NCBI RefSeq assembly: GCF_009377235.1
Contig: NZ_VMNX01000044.1
Coordinates: forward strand, 1 to 48,114
Length of the DNA stretch: 48,114 bases
Direction: 5' to 3'
From: Streptomyces acidicola
Lineage (GTDB): Bacteria > Actinomycetota > Actinomycetes > Streptomycetales > Streptomycetaceae
Shown here: one piece after another, positions 42,942-48,114 of the stretch
Layout of the letters: the number at the start of each line of letters is the position of its first letter
Position numbering within the stretch: position 1 is the stretch's first letter
The notes under the pieces: generated by a model
Told to the model about the DNA's origin: nothing
The model's database searches: none
What the model saw: the letters and a program-made list of their open reading frames with translations, nothing else
Program-made: the position numbers and the translations under genes

Positions 42942-43595
42942 TCAGATGAGACCGGCGCGTATCGCATAGGAGACGGCATGCGGACGATTGCGCAGCTGTA
43001 AGCGGTTCATCACGCCGTAGAGGATGTACTTGATGGTGCGTTCGGAGTACGAGAGCTTCACCGCGATCGCCGAGAGTTCCTCGCCCTCGGCGATCAGGCG
43101 GAGCACGTCCAGCTCACGAGGGCTCACTCCGGACGCACTCGGAGGTCGCGCGGGGAGGACGTCCCTCCGGGTGGACCGGACATGTTCCACCAGTGTGGAC
43201 CGGAGGGCGGGCGGAAGGCTCGTACCGCCGGCCGCGACGGTGAGCAGGGCGCCCACGAAGGCCTCCGGTGTCAAGGAGTTGCGCCACAGCACCGCACGGA
43301 CCCCCCGGCCGACCGCCGCGGAGACATCGGCCCGCCACTGCCTCCCGACCACCATCACGAAGCGACCGCGGGACCCCTCGCGGAGGCCGGCCAGCAGATC
43401 CAGCGTGGACCCGTCGGCGACGTCCACGGCCACCACGACGGTGTCGGCCTTCTGGTGCTCCCCCGGCCGCACTTCGCTGAGACGACGGTCGTGCTGGAGA
43501 CAGCTGACCAGTCCGGCGCGGGTGAGGTAGTCGGGTGCGTTGATCGCCACACGTACGGTGCCGGTAGGTGCCTGCTGAAGTGTTTGCTGAGGCAT
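42942..43595 (-). CDS. Atypical NarL-type regulator with degenerate receiver, TTA codon
   Basis: A 217-residue protein with an N-terminal receiver-like fold (VRVAINAPDYLTRAGL, then VVVAVDVADG) and a C-terminal LuxR HTH (SPRELDVLRLIAEGEELSAIA, YSERTIKYILYGVMNRL). The paired acidic residues expected near the start of a receiver (as in xxADDHPLVREGL) are Ala-Pro here. Conventional phosphorylation is therefore doubtful, as in ligand-responsive atypical regulators. Codon 199 is TTA (43001-42999). The start at 43595 was chosen because the family similarity begins just after it; no sensor kinase is nearby. It converges on the large regulator with 29 bp between stops. Confidence 0.88.
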   Translation of the reverse strand: MPQQTLQQAPTGTVRVAINAPDYLTRAGLVSCLQHDRRLSEVRPGEHQKADTVVVAVDVADGSTLDLLAGLREGSRGRFVMVVGRQWRADVSAAVGRGVRAVLWRNSLTPEAFVGALLTVAAGGTSLPPALRSTLVEHVRSTRRDVLPARPPSASGVSPRELDVLRLIAEGEELSAIAVKLSYSERTIKYILYGVMNRLQLRNRPHAVSYAIRAGLI

Positions 43596-43951
43596 ACGCA
43601 CCCCATCGCGAATACGGTCGTCCACAAGCTCGATGCCCTGATGCTGCCATGCACGGCTGGTACGCAGCCGTCGTGCGGCCCTCCCTCCCTTAAGCACAGG
43701 GAAACCTGGCACGAGCAGTACGCCGCGCTCCCCGCACCGGGCTCAACCCCTGGCCGCCACACCTGAGAAGCGCGCCCTGACCTGCGGAATCGACGGCCCT
43801 CCCAGGCGTCCGCCAGGTGCCTGCCGCGGCAGTTGTCCCTGGATGTGGCGCGGCGCGAGTGGAGAGGCGGGGGGTGAACAGGCGGCTACGGCCGCTCCAT
43901 TGGACGGCGTCGGGCATACGTCTCCCGCGCCGTGGTCGCTGAGGAGGACAG
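43596..43951. promoter_or_regulatory. Upstream region of the atypical regulator, no gene seen
   Basis: The 356 bp must carry the promoter of the minus-strand regulator. Plus-strand AGGAGG at about 43942-43947 precedes the start of the truncated frame listed next. No other clear element. Confidence 0.35.
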
Positions 43952-44200
43952 GTGCGGCAGGTGTCGGACGATGCGTCCGTGTTCGCGTTTCGTATGTGGT
44001 GGCGCGCGTGGGACTCCTCGGAGTGGTTGCCGGGATCACGGTTGCTGGTGCACGTGTCCGACAGCGCGGGCGTGACGCCGGAGCACCTGTCCTGGGGCAC
44101 GGCGGACGGCGCGCAGCCCGCGCTCGGCTTCTCGCCGGACATGGCGAACTGTTACGGCCATCGCCGCACAGCCGGCGGCGATGTGGTGGAGCTACGGGGC
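43952..44200 (+). pseudogene. Probable 5' fragment of an unidentified gene, truncated
   Basis: A GTG at 43952 follows AGGAGG by 4 nt and opens MRQVSDDASVFAFRMWWRAW with good codon bias up to about 44190. The frame then continues without a stop as pure antisense of the SARP gene to 45226, which is not credible protein. The likely reading is a gene whose 3' part was lost at a junction near 44200. I do not recognise the family. Confidence 0.4.
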
Positions 44201-45571
44201 GAACCCGACGGCACACGGGACGACTGGGAAGACGGCGCCGGCGCCGGCGGGTACGAGTTCAAGGAGCTGCCGCAGCAGGCTGTGGAAGCCCGGCCGGGCC
44301 TGGTCCAGGTCGTCGATGACGCACAGCGTCGGTTCCTGCGTGAGCTCACGGACCAGCGTGCCGAGCGGCTCCTTCTGCGCGACGTCGTCCCGACTGGAGT
44401 CGGACCCGTCCTGCCGCAGCGCGTCCAGGAGCTGGAAGACCGGGCCGGTCCGGGAGATCCCGCGGTTCCCGCCGAGCGCCTGGCCGGCCCTGGTCCGGGC
44501 CACGGTGAACCCGGCCGCCGCGGCGCGGACGGACAGCTCCTCCAGCAGCCGGGTCTTCCCGGAACCCCGCTCCCCAGTGACCACGGCCCACGGGGAGCAC
44601 CCCACCGCCGCGTCCGACAGCAAAGCGGTGAGCTGCGCCATCTCCCCGCCCCGGCCCACGAAGGGCGTGACGGCAAGACTGCGGGAAGAGGCAGGGCCGG
44701 GGACCGCGGCAGGAGAAGCGAGGGACACAGACGCAACGGACACAGACGCGACGGACCCAAACACAGCCGGGTCGGAGGGGCGAGGCGTGCCGAGCACAAC
44801 AGCGTCGTGCCGCAGGATCGCGGTCTGAAGGTCCCTCAACCCGGGGCTGGGGTCCAGACCGAGCTCCGTGGCCAGCATCTCGCGAAACCGCTCGTACTGC
44901 CGGAGGGCCTCGGCCGACCGTCCCGTCGCGTACAGCGCACGCATCAGCAGCGCCCAGCACGTCTCACGGAGCGGGGCCGTGAGGATAAGGCTCTCGGCGA
45001 CGTCGATCGCCTGCTCCGCCTCTCCGAGCTGGATCAGGATCGCAGTCTGCAACTCCTTGGCGTCCTGGTGGGCGGCGCCGAGCCGCACGCTCTCGCGCAT
45101 CGTGAAGGCGTGCTCGGCAACCTCGGCCAGAGGCTCGCCGCGCCACAGCCCCAGCGCCACGTCGATCTCCTGCCGGGCAACGGAAAGCTGACCCGCCCTC
45201 AGCGCCGCACGCGCCCTGCCCACTGAGTCCTCGAAGAGTGCCGTGTCCCGTGCTTCGCGAGGCACCTTCAGGGTTTGGCCGGCCGGGCCGTTGGCCAGCA
45301 GGGTGGACCGGCCCTGCCGTACCGGATCGAGGACCGCGCGCAGTCGGCTGATGTGGGCACGCACCGAGGAGACCGCGCTCGCCGGCTGGTCCGACGGCCA
45401 CAGATCGCGACAGAGACTGTCCAGTGAGACGGGGCGGCCGTCCTCGATGAGCAGGCGCACGAGCAGCACCCGGCGCTGCCGGGGCCCCAGATCGAGCGAG
45501 GTGTCGCCGCGCAGCACCTCGACAGGGCCGAGCACGCCGAAGCGCATCGCGTGTCCGAGACGTGAGTTCAC
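44192..45571 (-). CDS. SARP-family regulator (AfsR-like) with C-terminally truncated ATPase domain
   Basis: A 459-residue protein. An OmpR-type winged-helix (about 10-100) is followed by the bacterial transcriptional-activator domain BTAD (about 105-255; ELGLDPSPGLRDLQTAIL). A Ser-Val linker SVASVSVASVSLAS comes next, then the start of an AAA domain: Walker A TGERGSGKT (332-340) and Walker B LCVIDD (416-421). The protein stops about 40 residues later, whereas AfsR-type relatives continue for several hundred residues with the rest of the ATPase and TPRs. GTG start at 45571 with AGGAGG 10 nt upstream; the ATG at 45547 is an alternative. No TTA codon. It may act as a BTAD activator only. Confidence 0.85.
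   Translation of the reverse strand: MNSRLGHAMRFGVLGPVEVLRGDTSLDLGPRQRRVLLVRLLIEDGRPVSLDSLCRDLWPSDQPASAVSSVRAHISRLRAVLDPVRQGRSTLLANGPAGQTLKVPREARDTALFEDSVGRARAALRAGQLSVARQEIDVALGLWRGEPLAEVAEHAFTMRESVRLGAAHQDAKELQTAILIQLGEAEQAIDVAESLILTAPLRETCWALLMRALYATGRSAEALRQYERFREMLATELGLDPSPGLRDLQTAILRHDAVVLGTPRPSDPAVFGSVASVSVASVSLASPAAVPGPASSRSLAVTPFVGRGGEMAQLTALLSDAAVGCSPWAVVTGERGSGKTRLLEELSVRAAAAGFTVARTRAGQALGGNRGISRTGPVFQLLDALRQDGSDSSRDDVAQKEPLGTLVRELTQEPTLCVIDDLDQARPGFHSLLRQLLELVPAGAGAVFPVVPCAVGFAP
44724..44757. repeat. Short 15-bp repeat in the SARP linker
   Basis: GGACACAGACGC(A/G)AC occurs twice in tandem and encodes the SVASVSVASV-type linker between the BTAD and ATPase domains. Confidence 0.65.
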
Positions 45572-46006
45572 CTGGTGGGCCCCTCCTGGGCGGCACCGCA
45601 TAAGCAGGGCCTCACCACACGCATGGGGGCATGCGAGATACGCGAGTGGACGGTCACAGAACCACCGGAACTGCCGCCAGGCAGACGCGGACACCGGCAC
45701 CCGCCGCTACGCGGGACGAGGCACTCGCCCGGCCGCCTGAGGCTGCGGATGTCGTGCAGCCAGGCATCGTCCTGGCGGACGGCCCGGCGTTACGAGCCCT
45801 CCCGAAAGCAGCCAACCAACGGCGGATTGCTCAATTGTTGTCCGCCTGTTGTTCGCAGCGGCACCCGGAACGTCGGCCTGACGGTGCTGTGCGCGTTGTG
45901 ACGAGCCGGGCCGGAATCTGCCCTCGACCAGCACCAGCCCGCCACGGAACCTCGACCATGGCCGAAACCACGAGATCACGCCGCTCACGGCGGGTTGTCC
46001 CTCTGT
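45572..46006. promoter_or_regulatory. SARP upstream region and tRNA downstream flank
   Basis: The 435 bp hold no credible gene. A small hairpin CGCCG-ctca-CGGCG (45979-45992) just past the tRNA 3' end may be its terminator. The SARP promoter should lie in 45590-45750 but is not evident. Confidence 0.4.
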
Positions 46007-46085
46007 TGGAGCCCCCTGTCGGATTCGAACCGACGACCTGATCATTACAAGTGATCCGCTCTGGGCCGGACTGAGCTAAGGAGGC
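46007..46085 (-). tRNA. tRNA-Thr (anticodon UGU)
   Basis: On the minus strand the cloverleaf is complete: acceptor GCCTCCT / AGGGGGC, D-stem GCTC/GAGC, and anticodon stem GATCA/TGATC around loop CTTGTAA with anticodon TGT. The T-arm is GTCGG-TTCGAAT-CCGAC. The discriminator is T and CCA is encoded (46009-46007). It decodes ACA. It sits between the regulator block and the TnpB element, a common type of integration locus. Confidence 0.95.
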
Positions 46086-46115
46086 ACCGCGCGCCACAAC
46101 GCCGCACGCGAAGGC

Positions 46116-46136
46116 GGCTCTACTGTACACAGAGCC
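46116..46136. mobile_element. Hairpin near the likely left end of the TnpB element
   Basis: GGCTCT (46116-46121) and AGAGCC (46131-46136) enclose a 9-nt loop about 125 bp before tnpB. Subterminal hairpins mark the ends of IS200/IS605-group elements. No tnpA is present and the exact end cannot be set. Confidence 0.35.
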
Positions 46137-46259
46137 CGTTTCCCCAAGCCACGAAGTTCGCCGCTCAAGAGATCCAAAAACTGTGCGTAACCATCCGTGC
46201 ACCCGTTCGTTGATCGGTCTGACGTGCTGTTCCGAAGATCGGATCGTCGGGGAGGGATC

Positions 46260-47666
46260 ATGGGGGAGTCTGCGGAGAAGGCGAAGCCGAAAGCGGTGAA
46301 GGGCGAGGAGGCCGAGCGCATCAAGCGCGAGGCGCTCGGCATCGGCAACCGCCGCAAGCACCACACACGCAAGGCGACTCCACTGAAGGGGCACGTCAAG
46401 GAACCCGACACCCTCCACCGTCTGTACCGGTTCCGCTTCTACCCGACGGAGGAGCAGGCCGAGCAGCTGGGGCGGACGTTCGGTGCCTGTCGGTGGGTCT
46501 ACAACGAAGGGCTGACTCTGCGTTCCAAGGCCTGGGAGCAGCACCACGTGAAGGTGGGCTTCGCGGAGACATGCCGATCGCTGACCGGTTGGAAGCGGGC
46601 AGAGGAGACGGCGTGGCTGGGAGAGGTGTCGTCGACGGTTCTGCAGCAGTCGTTGCGGCATCTCGACCAGGCGTACGGTCGGTTCTTCAAGGGGGAGGCG
46701 AGGTATCCGAAGCGGAAGAAGAAGGGGCGGTCCCGGGACACGGCGACGTATGTGCGTACGGGTTTCAAGTGGGTCGAGGATCTGGAGCGGCCGGGTACGG
46801 GGCTGATCACGCTGGCCAAGCAGGCGCGTCCGCTGGACGTCCGCTGGTCGAGGGCGCTGCCTGCCGGGACGGTCCCGGTTCGGTTGTCGGTGACGCGGGA
46901 TCGAGCCGGCCGGTACTTCGTATCGACGCTGGTGGAGGAGCGCATAGCGCTGTTGCCTGCCGCGTTCGAGCCGGATTCGCGGGCGCCGAAGGCGGTGGGG
47001 CTGGATCTGGGTCTGGCGTCGCTCGTGACGCTGGACGACGGGACGAAGCTTGATCATCCGCGGTTGTTGAAGCGGTACGCGGAGAAGCTGGCGCGGTTGC
47101 AGCGGGAGCTGCACAAGAAGGTGAGGGGATCGAAGAACCGGCAGAAGGTCAGACAGAAGATCGCACGCCTCTACGCGCTCATCAGCGACGTACGCAGGGA
47201 CATGCTGGACCAGTTCACGACCCGCCTGGTGCGCGAGAACCAAGTGCTTGTGGTGGAGGACCTGTCCATCGTGACCCTGCTCCGTGCGGCGCGCGGCAAG
47301 GGGAGGCGCCGGAAGGCGAAGCTGAACGAGGCGATCTTCGATGCCGCGTGGGGCGAGTTGCTACGGCAGCTTCGGTACAAGTGCGACTGGTACGGCCGGA
47401 CGCTGGTGATCGTCGACCGTTTCTTCCCCTCGACCCGGCGGTGCTCGGCCTGTCACGCCAAGGGGCCGAAGATGGACGTCTCGGTTCGGGAGTGGACGTG
47501 CGCCGAGTGCGGTGTGGTCCATGATCGCGACGTGAACGCCGCCGTGAATCTCCGCGACGAGGGGATGCGGCTGTACTGGCTGGTGGCGGCCGGACTGCCG
47601 CCGGAGAAGAAGGCGCCGACGGTGATCAAGGCGTCGGAGCTGGAGGAGTGTCTGCTGGCCGCGTAG
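46260..47666 (+). CDS. tnpB: RNA-guided nuclease TnpB (IS200/IS605 group, solo)
   Basis: A 468-residue TnpB. The RuvC catalytic acids are all present: Asp249 (AVGLDLGLAS), Glu333 (LVVEDLSI) and Asp424 (HDRDVNAAVNL). The zinc ribbon is CSAC (395-398) and CAEC (414-417). The core starts near residue 54 (LYRFRFYPTEEQAEQL) after a Lys/Arg-rich extension of about 50 residues that most TnpB proteins lack. GGAGGG lies only 3 nt before the ATG. TnpB proteins use an RNA from the element's right end to guide DNA cleavage. There is no tnpA, so the element cannot move alone. It appears intact and may be active. Confidence 0.92.
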   Translation: MGESAEKAKPKAVKGEEAERIKREALGIGNRRKHHTRKATPLKGHVKEPDTLHRLYRFRFYPTEEQAEQLGRTFGACRWVYNEGLTLRSKAWEQHHVKVGFAETCRSLTGWKRAEETAWLGEVSSTVLQQSLRHLDQAYGRFFKGEARYPKRKKKGRSRDTATYVRTGFKWVEDLERPGTGLITLAKQARPLDVRWSRALPAGTVPVRLSVTRDRAGRYFVSTLVEERIALLPAAFEPDSRAPKAVGLDLGLASLVTLDDGTKLDHPRLLKRYAEKLARLQRELHKKVRGSKNRQKVRQKIARLYALISDVRRDMLDQFTTRLVRENQVLVVEDLSIVTLLRAARGKGRRRKAKLNEAIFDAAWGELLRQLRYKCDWYGRTLVIVDRFFPSTRRCSACHAKGPKMDVSVREWTCAECGVVHDRDVNAAVNLRDEGMRLYWLVAAGLPPEKKAPTVIKASELEECLLAA

Positions 47667-47835
47667 GAGCGGCCGGTGCGGTACGGACCGACGGGCCGTC
47701 GGCCGGAATGCCTGTGGAGTCCGTGTGAGACCGGTCAGGCACAGCTCTTCAGGGTTGTGCGTGGTCGGCAGTGGGCGCTGAAGCGGGAAGCCTCAGTCAA
47801 GGCCAAAAGTGCGTGGCTCTGCCCCGTCGAAAATT
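47600..47835 (+). ncRNA. Probable omega-RNA / right-end region of the TnpB element
   Basis: In this group the guide RNA overlaps the 3' end of tnpB and runs to the right end. Here the DNA after the stop contains several short hairpins, including GCCT-cagtca-AGGC near 47790-47803, and loses coding character before 47850. The 3' boundary and guide start cannot be set by eye. Confidence 0.4.
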
Positions 47836-47901
47836 CCCCCGAAGTTCACAGCCACCGGACTACTGACAGACCAGGTGAACGCCAGGTACCGTCCTGATCC
47901 A
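47836..47901. promoter_or_regulatory. Probable msiK promoter region
   Basis: This lies between the presumed right end of the TnpB element and the structured leader of msiK. I cannot place promoter boxes with confidence. Confidence 0.3.
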
Positions 47902-47985
47902 GTCCACCCACGTGGACCAACCACGACGGAATCACCCGTAGTGGCACCACCTTCCACAACGGATCGTCCGGCACGTTCCTGCCGG
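47902..47985 (+). ncRNA. Structured 5' leader of msiK, candidate msiK RNA motif
   Basis: Three hairpins follow each other: GTCCAC-ccac-GTGGAC (47902-47917), CCAC-g-ACGG / CCGT-a-GTGG (47921-47944) and CCGGCA-cgttcc-TGCCGG (47968-47985). A conserved RNA of unknown function, the msiK motif, is known in leaders of actinobacterial msiK genes. I infer this is an example but could not compare it with the covariance model. Confidence 0.6.
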
Positions 47986-48005
47986 TAGAAGGGGGCCTGC
48001 GACCC

Positions 48006-48114
48006 ATGGCCACTGTCTCGTTCGACAAGGCGACCCGGATCTACCCGGGCACCGAGAAGCCCGCCGTAGACGCGCTCGACATCCACATCGAGGACGGAGA
48101 GTTCCTCGTCCTGG
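48006..48114 (+). CDS. msiK: Sugar ABC transporter ATP-binding protein MsiK (5' part only)
   Basis: The first 36 codons before the window ends: MATVSFDKATRIYPG, then IHIEDGEFLVL. This matches the N-terminal strand of MsiK/UgpC-type ABC ATPases just before Walker A. MsiK energises several different sugar importers in Streptomyces, such as those for cellobiose, maltose and chitobiose. GAAGGGGG lies upstream of the ATG. The gene follows a structured leader. The rest lies outside the window, so integrity cannot be judged. Confidence 0.9.
   Translation, partial: MATVSFDKATRIYPGTEKPAVDALDIHIEDGEFLVL

Noticed and set aside
44192..45226. Continuation of the 43952 frame to 45226 as one 424-residue protein
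   Set aside because: From about 44200 on it is only the antisense of the SARP domains.
36643..45571. Complete antibiotic biosynthetic cluster
   Set aside because: Only regulators are present. No synthase, synthetase or tailoring set beyond one distant flavoprotein is visible.
45631..46041. 136-codon plus-strand frame overlapping the tRNA
   Set aside because: It runs into the tRNA gene antisense and shows no protein-family features.
46007..46085. Attachment-site repeat of the tRNA-Thr 3' end marking an integrative element
   Set aside because: By eye I found no second copy of the tRNA 3' sequence in 36-46 kb, and no integrase gene.

Overview
The window is a chromosomal segment of a high-GC actinomycete, almost certainly a Streptomyces. 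The reasons are the strong third-position GC bias, rare TTA codons confined to one block, many apparently leaderless genes, and gene families typical of the genus (GroEL2, CdgB, NagKA, MsiK, the XRE/DUF397/ATP-binding triad, SARP and large LuxR regulators). From memory, S. coelicolor carries groEL2, cdgB, nagKA and msiK in the same chromosomal neighbourhood. I could not run a synteny search.

Region 1 (1-8.9 kb) is core metabolism and stress. It holds groEL under two tandem CIRCE operators and a cold-shock protein. Next comes a two-gene operon of a threonine-synthase homologue and a sulfur-carrier protein, preceded by a clear SAM-I riboswitch. That combination points to the MetM/MetO homocysteine route rather than to threonine synthesis. 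Then follow gpgS and otsA, convergent otsB, and a DUF3263 protein.

Region 2 (8.9-19.4 kb) holds an orphan sugar-binding lipoprotein divergent from nagK-nagA, with two DasR-like sites between them. It also holds a PfkB kinase, a membrane-anchored carbohydrate-binding protein and the diguanylate cyclase CdgB. A perfect Crp site and a BldD-like site lie upstream of cdgB. A flavin reductase, a GNAT enzyme, an ArfB-like GGQ protein and TerD follow.

Region 3 (19.4-36.3 kb) is mixed accessory content. It has the DUF397/XRE/ATP-binding triad around a tandem-palindrome operator, GNAT enzymes, an M1 peptidase lipoprotein, a pentapeptide-repeat protein and an FAD oxidoreductase. It also has an EcaC-family gene behind a textbook SoxR box, a 1085-residue secreted Ig/TIG protein, a DAO-type oxidoreductase and a duplicated remnant of that gene's 3' end. 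A carbonic anhydrase, an APH(6)-type kinase, a Tat-exported bicovalent flavoprotein and an AAA ATPase complete it.

Region 4 (36.3-46 kb) is a regulator block. It contains two giant LuxR/NTPase regulators facing outward, an atypical NarL-type regulator and a truncated SARP. Three of these regulators and the nearby flavoprotein each carry one TTA codon. I noticed no TTA codon elsewhere in the window, so bldA control of this block is likely. Broken ends at both edges suggest recombination.

Region 5 (46-48.1 kb) holds tRNA-Thr(UGU), an intact solo TnpB with a probable omega-RNA region, and the start of msiK behind a structured leader. MsiK is the shared ATPase of sugar ABC importers, so it may energise a transporter using the orphan binding protein of region 2.
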